Source of the DNA: Desulfosoma caldarium
Lineage (GTDB): Bacteria; Desulfobacterota; Syntrophobacteria; Syntrophobacterales; DSM-9756
Assembly: GCF_003751385.1 (NCBI RefSeq)
Contig: NZ_RJVA01000009.1
Span: 124,001-188,000 of the forward strand
Reading direction: 5' to 3'
DNA length: 64,000 nucleotides
The notes under the pieces are model-generated. The model saw only the letters and a program-made list of their open reading frames with translations. It made no database searches and had not been told where the DNA came from. Made by a program: the position numbers and the translations under genes. This document shows positions 43,776 through 51,388 of the stretch, piece after piece; positions within the stretch are counted from its first letter, which is position 1; each line of letters begins with the position of its first letter.

Positions 43776-44714
43776 ATGCACGGGTTGCGCTTTCGCCGTG
43801 CCGTCACCGCCCCTTTGCGCAAACCGCGGCGATTGCATCCGGGCATGACGGTTTCCCTGGTGGCTCCGGCGGGCACCTTTCCGGAAGGAACGGTGCAACG
43901 CGTCCAGTCGTGTCTGGAAACGTTGGGATACATCGTTCGACCCGGAAGCCATGTTCGTGATCGCTATCGATACATGGCCGGAGAGGATGCCCATCGAGCC
44001 CACGACCTGTGGCAGGCTCTGACAGACCCTTCGATCGACGCCGTCTTTTGCCTACGAGGGGGTTATGGATGCAGCCGGCTGCTCACACGCCTCGCCTTTT
44101 CTCAAATGCCTGAGGCGAGTAAAATTTTCCTCGGCTACAGTGATGCGACCTTTCTTCATGCCGCCTTGGAATCATGCGCCGGTTGGATCACTTTTCACGG
44201 ACCCAACGCCGTGGAATGGGTGGATCGTCCCGGCGATTGTTCGGAAAGCTTGGCCTTCTTGGAAGGGCGCACGCCTTTTGCCTGGTCCTTTGAAGCAGAC
44301 CAGGTCCTTTACCCCGGCCGAACCTGCGGGCACCTCGTGGGGGGGAACCTCACTTGCCTCACCCATCTTCTGGGAACACCCTTTGCCCCCACCTTTGAAG
44401 GAGCCTTGCTTTTTCTTGAAGACAAGAACGAGCCACCCTACCGTATCGACCGTATGCTGGTCCATCTGGCGCAAGCCGGTGTCTTTGAAGTGGTCCGAGG
44501 TGTCATCTGCGGCTCCTTTGTGGATTGCGGTGACCCCGCAGAAATTCGAACCCTTTTTCGCGAACACGTGCTTTCCTATCAAATCCCCGTGGTGATGGAT
44601 CTGCCTTTTGGGCATGGTCGCTGGAATCACGTCCTGCCACTGGGGGCCTCATCGTGTTTGGACACCAAAGCCCAAAACTTTTACTTTCTTGAAAACCCTT
44701 TCCTTGAGCCATGA
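43776..44714 (+). CDS. Peptidase S66 LD-carboxypeptidase (LdcA/MccF family)
   Basis: The 312-residue cytoplasmic enzyme belongs to the S66 family. It has the oxyanion/nucleophile region FLGYSDATFLH (the serine of GYSD), the LRGGYG turn upstream, LFLEDKNEPPYRIDRML with the family glutamate, and a C-terminal LPFGHGRWNH with the catalytic histidine. LD-carboxypeptidases trim tetrapeptides to tripeptides in murein recycling. The immediate neighbours (a serine hydrolase and mpl, each overlapping by four bases) support that role over a MccF self-immunity role. Confidence 0.88.
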   Translation: MHGLRFRRAVTAPLRKPRRLHPGMTVSLVAPAGTFPEGTVQRVQSCLETLGYIVRPGSHVRDRYRYMAGEDAHRAHDLWQALTDPSIDAVFCLRGGYGCSRLLTRLAFSQMPEASKIFLGYSDATFLHAALESCAGWITFHGPNAVEWVDRPGDCSESLAFLEGRTPFAWSFEADQVLYPGRTCGHLVGGNLTCLTHLLGTPFAPTFEGALLFLEDKNEPPYRIDRMLVHLAQAGVFEVVRGVICGSFVDCGDPAEIRTLFREHVLSYQIPVVMDLPFGHGRWNHVLPLGASSCLDTKAQNFYFLENPFLEP

Positions 44715-45817
44715 AACCCCTGGAACAGCGCCTTGTCGATCTTATGCAAAGGGCTTTAGCCGAGCGAGTCTTTTCCGCAGCCAGTGTGCTCGTGGGCCAC
44801 CGAGACACCGTGGTCTTTTCCCGGTGCTATGGAACCACATTCTTTGGGCAGAAGGCTCCTTTGGTCACCCCATCCTCTCTCTTTGATCTGGCTTCTCTCA
44901 CCAAACCCATTGCCACAGCCAGCCTGGTCATGGCGCTGGTTAAAGAAGGCCGAATCCTTTTGGAAGATTCCTTGGAGCACATTTTTCCTTTTCGGTTCGT
45001 TCCCAGAGACAAACGAACGCTGACCGTGGAGCAGCTGCTGTGCCACACGTCCGGGCTTCCCGCCTACAAGCCCTATTTTCGAGAACTCATTGCCGTGCGT
45101 CCCGAGCGCCGCAAGGACACGCTCATGGAGTGGATTTTGCGCGAACCCCTGGTTTCACGGCCCGGCACGCAACGCCTCTACACGGATCTGGGTTACATGT
45201 TGCTGGGATGGATTGTGGAAGAGGTTTCAGAATCGCCCCTGGACATCCTATTCGACCAACGTCTGCGATCCCATGAAACGTCTTGGCGCCTTGGATACAG
45301 ACGGCTCATGGCCTTTTCGGCCACCGACCACCTGCCTGAGGCATCCACCCGAGATACGGAGCCCCACGACGTGTGCGTGGCCACGGAACATTGCCCATGG
45401 CGAGGCCGCCTGCTTCAGGGAGAAGTGCATGACGAAAACGCCTATTGCCTTAACGGGGTGGCAGGCCATGCGGGACTCTTCGGCACCGCATGGGATATTT
45501 GGCAATGGAGTCAAAAGCTTAAGGACCTTTTCGAGCCGCAATGGCGTCTTGGTTTTGATGTCCCAAACGCTCATGGTTCCAGTGCGGGACGGTACTTTTC
45601 TCCACAAACCATTGGCCACCTGGGCTTTACAGGAACATCTTTTTGGATCGACCTGGATCAACACATCACGGTCATCCTTTTGACCAATCGCGTTCACCCT
45701 GACCGCCACGACGACCGTATTCGAAGCTTTCGCCCCCTTTTCCACGATACCGTGATGGAATCTGTGCTTGGGGTGGAGGGGGCGTCTTCATGGTTCTATG
45801 AAGGAGGGTTTGCGTGA
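44711..45817 (+). CDS. Beta-lactamase/transpeptidase-family serine hydrolase
   Basis: The 368-residue protein has the penicillin-binding SxxK motif in DLASLTKPIATASL, and a YTDLGYMLLGWIVEE segment that resembles the family YSN/YTD motif. A C-terminal LGFTGTSFWIDL corresponds to the KTG/HTG region. No signal peptide is evident, so a cytoplasmic location is likely. It overlaps both the LD-carboxypeptidase and mpl (ATGA and GTGA), suggesting a D-amino-acid amidase or esterase acting on muropeptides. The precise substrate is unknown. Confidence 0.82.
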   Translation: MKPLEQRLVDLMQRALAERVFSAASVLVGHRDTVVFSRCYGTTFFGQKAPLVTPSSLFDLASLTKPIATASLVMALVKEGRILLEDSLEHIFPFRFVPRDKRTLTVEQLLCHTSGLPAYKPYFRELIAVRPERRKDTLMEWILREPLVSRPGTQRLYTDLGYMLLGWIVEEVSESPLDILFDQRLRSHETSWRLGYRRLMAFSATDHLPEASTRDTEPHDVCVATEHCPWRGRLLQGEVHDENAYCLNGVAGHAGLFGTAWDIWQWSQKLKDLFEPQWRLGFDVPNAHGSSAGRYFSPQTIGHLGFTGTSFWIDLDQHITVILLTNRVHPDRHDDRIRSFRPLFHDTVMESVLGVEGASSWFYEGGFA

Positions 45818-47310
45818 AGAGCATGACATCGGCCGACCTCCAGCGGCGGACTCGATTGTACTTCATGGGCATCTGCGGCATCGCCATGGGAACCTTGGCC
45901 GCCATGCTGAAAGACTCAGGCTATGAGGTGTTGGGCTCAGACACCCAGGTGTATCCGCCCATGAGCACCTTTCTGGCCGAGAAGGGCATTCCCGTCCTCT
46001 CCGGTTGGAACCCGCAAAATCTAGAGCAGGCAAAGCCTCAGGTCGCCATCGTGGGCAATGTAATTCGAAGGGATAATCCAGAGGCGCAGCGAGCTAAGGA
46101 ATTGGGACTTCCTTTGTGGTCGATGCCCCAGGCCCTGGACCACTTTTTCTTTCCAGGTCGAAAAAATCTCGTGGTGTGCGGAACCCACGGCAAGACCACT
46201 ACGGCCGGCCTGCTGGGTTGGATTCTGGAACAAGCCGATCTGGACCCCACAGTCTTTGTGGGCGGCTTTGTTCGGACCTGGCGCCGAAGTTATCGGATCG
46301 GCGAAGGGCCTTTCATGGTGCTGGAAGGTGATGAATACGACACGGCCTTTTTTGACAAGCACGCCAAATTTCTGCGTTACAAGCCGTGGCTCGCCGTGGT
46401 GACCGGCATCGAATTTGACCATGCGGACATTTATCGAGACCTGGAGCATGTCATGGACGCGTTTCGAGCCCTAAGCCGGCTCATTCCCGCGGACGGGTAC
46501 CTGGTGATCCATGGCGACGACCCTCGGTGTGCCGAACTCGCGGCCCTGTGCCCCGGAACGGTCATCACCTACGGCACCTCTTCTCGATGCCAATGGCGCC
46601 TGGTGGACTGTGCCACCCAAAATGGAGCCGTGGTCTTCACCGCCCGGTCCCCGGACGGCGCTCCACATCGGGTCACCTCACCGCTGCCGGGACGACACAA
46701 CGCCTTGAACACCATCGCCGCCATGGCGGTCTGCCGGCTCTTGAACGTTCCCACGGAAACTCTTCTCAAGGCGGTGGACCGTTTTGGCGGCATGAAAAGA
46801 CGCCAGGAAGTCATCTATCAATCCAACGAAATTGTTGTGCTGGACGATTTCGCCCATCATCCCACCGCGGTGAAAGAGACCATTCAGGCGGTGAAAGCAT
46901 TCTACCCCCACCGACGCCTGCTCGCCCTCTTTGAACCTCGCACAAACTCCAGCCGCCGCCGTTTTTTCCAGCACGAATACGCCAACGCTTTTCACGGGGC
47001 CTCTTGGGTGGGCATCAAGGAACCCAAAGGATTTCACTCCATAGCGGTCGAGGAACGGCTCGACACGGAACAACTGGTCAAGGACATTCAAGAACGCAGC
47101 GCACCGGCCCATCTCTTCGTGGAAGGCAAACCCGTCCTGCCGTCATTGCTGGAACATATCGAGCCGAAGGATGTGGTCCTTCTCATGAGCAACGGCAGCA
47201 TGGACGGGCTACCCATGGAACTTTGTCAAGCCTTGCAGGCACGGGAACAAAAGGTTCTGATGCAAAAAAGGATTGAAAACAGGCGGAAAAGTGGGAGGCA
47301 CGCCTCATGA
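45814..47310 (+). CDS. mpl: UDP-N-acetylmuramate:L-Ala-gamma-D-Glu-mDAP ligase (murein recycling)
   Basis: The 498-residue protein is Mpl, which re-attaches recycled tripeptide to UDP-MurNAc. It has IYFMGICGIAMG-like phosphate loop (FMGICGIAMG), the Mur-ligase ATP motif VCGTHGKTTTAGLL, VLEGDEYDTAFFDKHAKF, and the FDHADIYRDLE catalytic segment typical of Mpl rather than MurC. It begins with GTG overlapping the preceding stop. Together with the two upstream hydrolases it forms a compact peptide-recycling unit, with queH overlapping its end. Confidence 0.93.
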   Translation: MKSMTSADLQRRTRLYFMGICGIAMGTLAAMLKDSGYEVLGSDTQVYPPMSTFLAEKGIPVLSGWNPQNLEQAKPQVAIVGNVIRRDNPEAQRAKELGLPLWSMPQALDHFFFPGRKNLVVCGTHGKTTTAGLLGWILEQADLDPTVFVGGFVRTWRRSYRIGEGPFMVLEGDEYDTAFFDKHAKFLRYKPWLAVVTGIEFDHADIYRDLEHVMDAFRALSRLIPADGYLVIHGDDPRCAELAALCPGTVITYGTSSRCQWRLVDCATQNGAVVFTARSPDGAPHRVTSPLPGRHNALNTIAAMAVCRLLNVPTETLLKAVDRFGGMKRRQEVIYQSNEIVVLDDFAHHPTAVKETIQAVKAFYPHRRLLALFEPRTNSSRRRFFQHEYANAFHGASWVGIKEPKGFHSIAVEERLDTEQLVKDIQERSAPAHLFVEGKPVLPSLLEHIEPKDVVLLMSNGSMDGLPMELCQALQAREQKVLMQKRIENRRKSGRHAS

Positions 47311-47873
47311 GAGCACAAGATAGAAAAAGGATTTTAGTCCACGCATGTTGTGGCCCCTGCCTTCTTTTTCCACTGGAGGTCCTTATCGCCTCAGGATGGA
47401 AAACGCACACCTTTTTTTACAACCCGCACATTCAGCCGTACCAGGAATGGCAACGGCGGCTCGAAGCGGCCCGCACGGTCGCCACCACCTTTGAGGTCCC
47501 CATGATTGTGCGGGAGGACTACGAACTGGAGGAATTTTTTCGTCAGACCGCCTTTCGAGAAAACCGCCGATGCCTATATTGTTATAGCCGACGGATCGAA
47601 ACGGCGGCGCGACTTGCCAAAAAGAGCGGTTTCGATGCCTTTACGACGACACTTCTGTACAGCAAACGACAAAATCACGACCTCGTGCGCCAAATTGGTG
47701 AAGAGGCCGCCTCCGCCTTTTCGATCCCGTTCGTGTACGAGGATTTTCGAAAAGGATGGGCCGAAGGGCAGCACAAAGCCATTGCCATGGGACTGTACCG
47801 ACAGCAATACTGCGGCTGCGTGTACAGTGAACGGGATCGGTTTTTGCCCAAGCCCAAAAACCGTCAGGCGTAG
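47307..47873 (+). CDS. queH: Epoxyqueuosine reductase QueH (DUF208)
   Basis: The 188-residue protein is the QueH-type enzyme for the last step of queuosine tRNA modification. It has the family HACCGPC motif, a mid-protein CLYCYSRR, and a final YCGCVYSE, which together offer the cysteines for the [4Fe-4S] cluster and the adjacent metal site. The start overlaps the mpl stop. Its last ten bases overlap the convergent monooxygenase-like gene. No other queuosine gene is visible in the window. Confidence 0.9.
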   Translation: MRAQDRKRILVHACCGPCLLFPLEVLIASGWKTHTFFYNPHIQPYQEWQRRLEAARTVATTFEVPMIVREDYELEEFFRQTAFRENRRCLYCYSRRIETAARLAKKSGFDAFTTTLLYSKRQNHDLVRQIGEEAASAFSIPFVYEDFRKGWAEGQHKAIAMGLYRQQYCGCVYSERDRFLPKPKNRQA

Positions 47874-48151
47874 GCGTAGATTTCCACGTTTGCCGGAGCT
47901 TTCAGCAGCACATCGATTTCTTTTTGCAAGCGCTTCCGTTCCGGATTGTTTTCCCAGGATTTCCAATCGTTCAAACTGGCCCAGGTGCTGATGACGAGGA
48001 ATTTTTGCGGATTATTGACGGAGCGCAGCGTTTCTCCTGAAATGTACCCTCTACTCTGCATCGCCTTGGCGCGAAGTTCGACCAATTTGTGTTGCAGAAC
48101 CAATTCCCTATCCGGGTCCACCACGCGTTCGATAATCACTCGTACGGCCAT
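47864..48151 (-). CDS. Antibiotic-biosynthesis-monooxygenase (ABM) domain protein
   Basis: The 95-residue protein has the ferredoxin-like dimeric alpha-beta barrel pattern of ABM proteins: VRVIIERVVDPDRELVLQHKL, GYISGETLRS and FLVISTWASLNDWKSWENNP. ABM domains act as small quinol or heme-type monooxygenases or as ligand-binding dimers; in an anaerobe the role is unclear. The ATG at 48151 was preferred over a frame start at 48214 for its GGGGGGAGAAAA ribosome site. Confidence 0.75.
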   Translation of the reverse strand: MAVRVIIERVVDPDRELVLQHKLVELRAKAMQSRGYISGETLRSVNNPQKFLVISTWASLNDWKSWENNPERKRLQKEIDVLLKAPANVEIYAYA

Positions 48152-48250
48152 CTTTTCTCCCCCCTGTGCTCTTGAGACACTGCGCCAGTGCCTTCTATTA
48201 CTTCTTTTTAGCATGGGAACAAATCAATAACAACGGGCAATAAATGACTC

Positions 48251-49009
48251 ATGGTCGAATCCACACAAAACATTAAAAATTATATTCGAGACGCATACCG
48301 GCGGCTTTACAGCAATGGGACCAGCCGCGACCTGCCCATCGTGCAAGGCAAAGACCTGGCTTGCGCTCTCGGCTATGACCCCTGCCTCACCCGGCTCGTG
48401 CCGGAAGCCTTATGGGCCCGCTTTTTCCCCTGCGGTAACCCGGTGCCCTGGATTGCCTTCGAAGGGCAGAGGGCACCCAAAATCCTGAACTTGGGCTCCG
48501 GAGTAGGGCTGGACGCCTTCTTTGTGGTTTTGGGAATGGCCATGCGAGACGGCACCGTGGTCAACGTGGACATCGCCCACGAAGCCTTGACGTGCGGCAA
48601 GAGCCTTATGGAGGCGGCCCTAGCCGCCCACGGCCCAAGGGCTCACATCTTTTGGGTTCAGGCCGATGCGGACGCCATACCGTTTTCCGACGCGGTGTTC
48701 GATCTGGTGCTCATGAACGGAGTTTTCAATCTTTTCGAGTGCAAGGACCTTCTGTTGAAGGAAGTCTTCAGGGTCTTGAAAAACCGAGGTACCCTTTTGC
48801 TGGCAGATTTGGTTCGAACGGGCCCTCTTCCACAGGAGTGGGGATCGGCCATGGAAGGCTGGCTGTGGTGTGTCAACGGATCGATGGAAGAACAAGAGCT
48901 CTTCGACATCCTGCACACCACAGGTTTTGCGGGCGCAGAAATCCTGCGCAAGGACTGCGAAGTGGACCCCTTGTGGCGGGCAATTGTTCGCGCGCGCAAG
49001 ATTTCGTAA
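48251..49009 (+). CDS. SAM-dependent class I methyltransferase
   Basis: The 252-residue protein has a SAM-binding motif ILNLGSGVGLDAFFV, an acidic loop after strand 2 (VVNVDIAHEAL), the FDLVLMNGVFNLF segment and LKNRGTLLLADLV, the class I Rossmann order. The N-terminal region (IKNYIRDAYRRLYSN) and the post-fold cysteines recall arsenite-methyltransferase-like or UbiE-like members, without enough to decide. No clear ribosome site precedes the ATG. It converges on the porD-porG pair. Confidence 0.75.
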   Translation: MVESTQNIKNYIRDAYRRLYSNGTSRDLPIVQGKDLACALGYDPCLTRLVPEALWARFFPCGNPVPWIAFEGQRAPKILNLGSGVGLDAFFVVLGMAMRDGTVVNVDIAHEALTCGKSLMEAALAAHGPRAHIFWVQADADAIPFSDAVFDLVLMNGVFNLFECKDLLLKEVFRVLKNRGTLLLADLVRTGPLPQEWGSAMEGWLWCVNGSMEEQELFDILHTTGFAGAEILRKDCEVDPLWRAIVRARKIS

Positions 49010-49017
49010 CCCTCTCC

Positions 49018-49305
49018 TTACGCCTCAGGCTCCATGCGAATGGCGCGAGTCGGGCATTCCTCCGCACAAATGCCGCATCCCTTGCAGTACTCATAATGGA
49101 TCTTCACCGGAATACTCCTGGATATGACTCCTTCAGGACAGTACAGCCAGCACAAGAAGCAAGAAGGCTTTTGGTTTTTTGTGGGCGTGCACTTTTCCGG
49201 ATCAATGACGGGTCTTTCGGAGCGCCAATCTCCGGTGCACCCCCCTTCGCCTTCACAGGCGGAAGAATGGGCGTAAGTATACGGGTCTTTTCGAGGCTCC
49301 ACCAT
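49018..49305 (-). CDS. porD: 2-oxoacid:ferredoxin oxidoreductase delta subunit (PorD-like ferredoxin)
   Basis: The 95-residue protein is a two-cluster ferredoxin of the PorD type. The second site is canonical (CKGCGICAEECPTRAI). The first site is broken up, with CTPTKNQKPSCFLCWLYCP, where PorD proteins of some deltaproteobacteria have the same extended spacing. It normally accepts electrons from the alpha-beta core. Its gene follows porG after 48 bases, but alpha and beta genes do not follow; the next gene is convergent. Confidence 0.83.
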   Translation of the reverse strand: MVEPRKDPYTYAHSSACEGEGGCTGDWRSERPVIDPEKCTPTKNQKPSCFLCWLYCPEGVISRSIPVKIHYEYCKGCGICAEECPTRAIRMEPEA

Positions 49306-49353
49306 GGTGTCTTTTATCCTTTCAATCTCGCAGAGGGTCGTAAGGGCCGCGTT

Positions 49354-49950
49354 TTATGCGCATTCCAGGCGGCATTCTCCAAGAATGTTCGTCCTTTCAT
49401 GGGCCAGCCGAGCCCCCTGTCGATTGCGTTCCAAAGCTTCTCCGTGAAAATGATGCGCCAGCGCTTTCTCCAGACTCTCCAGGCTCACCAAGCCCGAAGC
49501 CCTGGCAAATCCACCCAGGATGGCCGTGTTGGAAATGACCGCTCCCGAAACCATGAGCCCCGCTTCTTGAGCACAGGCTTCGGCGTTGGTCGTGGCCACC
49601 GTAAAGGCATGGCGAAATTGAAAATCTTCGGGTTTCTTCGCGGTATTAATCAACACGAGGCCCTCGGACGCTAGCCCCGCCGTCACATCCACGACGTCCA
49701 GAAGGGTTTCATCCAGCACCACCACGATGTCCGGCTGCACAACCAGAGAATAGGTGCGGATTGGCCTCCACGAAAAGCGATTGGTCGCAATGACCGGAGC
49801 GCCTCGCCTTTCGGCCCCGAAAAAAGGCGCTGCCGTCACACCCCGGTAACCCTCTTCAAAAGCCGCCTCCGCAAGAATCATGGCAGCCGTGACAGCTCCC
49901 TGGCCCCCTCGCCCGTGCCACCGGACTTGAATATTTTTTCTTTTGCTCAT
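49354..49950 (-). CDS. porG: 2-oxoacid:ferredoxin oxidoreductase gamma subunit (PorG-like)
   Basis: The 198-residue protein is a gamma chain, with VRWHGRGGQGAVTAAMILAE and PFFGAERRGAPVIATNR. It differs from the gamma subunit at 14588, so the genome has at least two systems. The usual gene order is gamma-delta-alpha-beta, but only gamma and delta are present here. They could belong to a pyruvate enzyme whose catalytic subunits are encoded elsewhere, or form a free accessory pair. Confidence 0.83.
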   Translation of the reverse strand: MSKRKNIQVRWHGRGGQGAVTAAMILAEAAFEEGYRGVTAAPFFGAERRGAPVIATNRFSWRPIRTYSLVVQPDIVVVLDETLLDVVDVTAGLASEGLVLINTAKKPEDFQFRHAFTVATTNAEACAQEAGLMVSGAVISNTAILGGFARASGLVSLESLEKALAHHFHGEALERNRQGARLAHERTNILGECRLECA

Positions 49951-50076
49951 GATCTCATCCTCGGCATTTCTTCTGACTCACGGCCTTTCCTCGGTGTCTA
50001 TTCGGCACGCCGCGTTCTCTTACTTTCTTTCTCACCACAGGTCAATCCCTCGCCATGTTCAAAAGGTCTTTGGTTC

Positions 50077-50106
50077 TTGTCACAAGGCCCACACTTACTG
50101 TAAATG
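50077..50106 (+). promoter_or_regulatory. Candidate promoter for the 50144 gene
   Basis: TTGTCA (50077-50082), an 18-base spacer and TAAATG (50101-50106) lie 40 bases before the next plus-strand start. The hexamers match consensus moderately. Confidence 0.3.
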
Positions 50107-50143
50107 AAAGCGCGCATCAGGCATGCCCAAGGAGGCGAAGGAG

Positions 50144-50539
50144 ATGGACACAAGACAGGAACCCATGGAAACCTTGATCCTTCCCAACAATCTCGAATTG
50201 CGTATCTATGATCGGTCCAGAAAGTTGGCGGGAGATCGCTGGTACGTGGAAGCCATGATGGAAATTCCGGTGCCTTTGACTCCGGAGGTGTGTGAAAAGC
50301 TTAGCCCCGACAAGGCCCTGGTGGACCGATTTGTTCAGGAACAGGGAAATCCTTTTCTTTTCCGGCATCACAAGGCTCGCCATTTCATCGACGAAAAGGA
50401 AAAAGACCGCGTCTTTCAAACCTTGAAGGAAGATTTTCTGAAGACGAACCGAAATTATTTAGCCAGTCCCCGTTTTGCTTCCATGGTGGTGGCCAAAGCT
50501 TTTCGGGAATGGGAAGAGCGGCGTCGATGGTGGTCATGA
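50144..50539 (+). CDS. Conserved-looking cytoplasmic protein of unknown function
   Basis: The 131-residue protein has no signal peptide, membrane helix or known motif. It looks like a compact alpha/beta protein, with LILPNNLELRIYDRSRKLAG, RWYVEAMMEIPVPLTPEV and a basic C-terminus (FREWEERRRWW). The ATG at 50144 follows GGAGG at good spacing; a start at 50123 is possible. I have only an impression that similar proteins occur in sulfate reducers. Confidence 0.55.
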   Translation: MDTRQEPMETLILPNNLELRIYDRSRKLAGDRWYVEAMMEIPVPLTPEVCEKLSPDKALVDRFVQEQGNPFLFRHHKARHFIDEKEKDRVFQTLKEDFLKTNRNYLASPRFASMVVAKAFREWEERRRWWS

Positions 50540-50647
50540 GCGGCTCCGCCGTTGAAAGGTGTCACGGAGGCGAAGTCCAACATTGGGCGGGAGGGTGGCT
50601 CAATGCGATCCCTGTGGAATAAGTCAAGATGTGACCCCCTTCGTCAG

Positions 50648-51352
50648 CTAAGGGCGCACCTCGACCCGTGTGCCTAGACGGGCCATCTGATATATTTCGC
50701 TCATGTCACTGTTGTAGAGGGCGATACATCCGTCCGTCCAATCCCCGTGAGCCCCTCCCCCGTGGATGTAAATTCCTCCTCCGAGGGGTGTGTCCCACGG
50801 TGGTTGCAATAGTCGGTCCAGGGCCAAGATAATGTCACGATACTGAGTCGGAGAAATCAAACCCGCCGCAAAGGCTTGTTCGGCATGTCGCTGCGAGGGA
50901 TAGGACAGGGCCAGGGATTTGAAGAATCGGCTTCGCGGATTCTTGAAGCAGATAAAAAAGCTGCCTTCCGGTGTCCTTCCATCGCCTTCACACTTCTTGT
51001 CCCCTTTTGGGTTCTTGCCTAAGCCGATGGGATAATTGCGGACCAGGACATCGCCATCCATCACATACAAGCGCCGTTTGTCCTTGTAGATGTAAAGCTC
51101 GGCCGATCGCACTTCCTCGGTGGGTCTAAGATAGTCGATGCGCACAGGCTTGAGATCTTCAAAGGGCCGAGAGCGCTCCTGGGCCGTCTTATCCACTTCC
51201 TGAGCGCTCGTGCTTTCCAACTGTCCCTGAGGTGACGGACTCTGAAAGGTGCACCCAGCCGCTACCATAGCCAACCACAGCCAAAGCATCCAAGATCCAT
51301 GACGCTTTGCTTCGGTGCAGCGCAGCCTACCTACCCTCAGGGACCTTTTCAT
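50648..51352 (-). CDS. L,D-transpeptidase (YkuD) lipoprotein
   Basis: The 234-residue protein has a lipoprotein-type signal (lipobox MVAAGC) and a YkuD domain. The catalytic region reads IHGGGAHGDWTDGCIAL, with the histidine and cysteine of the HG...GC motif. YkuD enzymes make or exchange 3-3 cross-links, or attach lipoproteins, at meso-DAP of peptidoglycan in the periplasm. The PEGSFFI strand and KNP-K-K segment fit the ErfK subtype. The gene lies 36 bases after pilQ on the same strand. Confidence 0.87.
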   Translation of the reverse strand: MKRSLRVGRLRCTEAKRHGSWMLWLWLAMVAAGCTFQSPSPQGQLESTSAQEVDKTAQERSRPFEDLKPVRIDYLRPTEEVRSAELYIYKDKRRLYVMDGDVLVRNYPIGLGKNPKGDKKCEGDGRTPEGSFFICFKNPRSRFFKSLALSYPSQRHAEQAFAAGLISPTQYRDIILALDRLLQPPWDTPLGGGIYIHGGGAHGDWTDGCIALYNSDMSEIYQMARLGTRVEVRP

Positions 51353-51388
51353 CGTGACGACCCTGTCCCCCTTTAACTCCCTTGCGCC

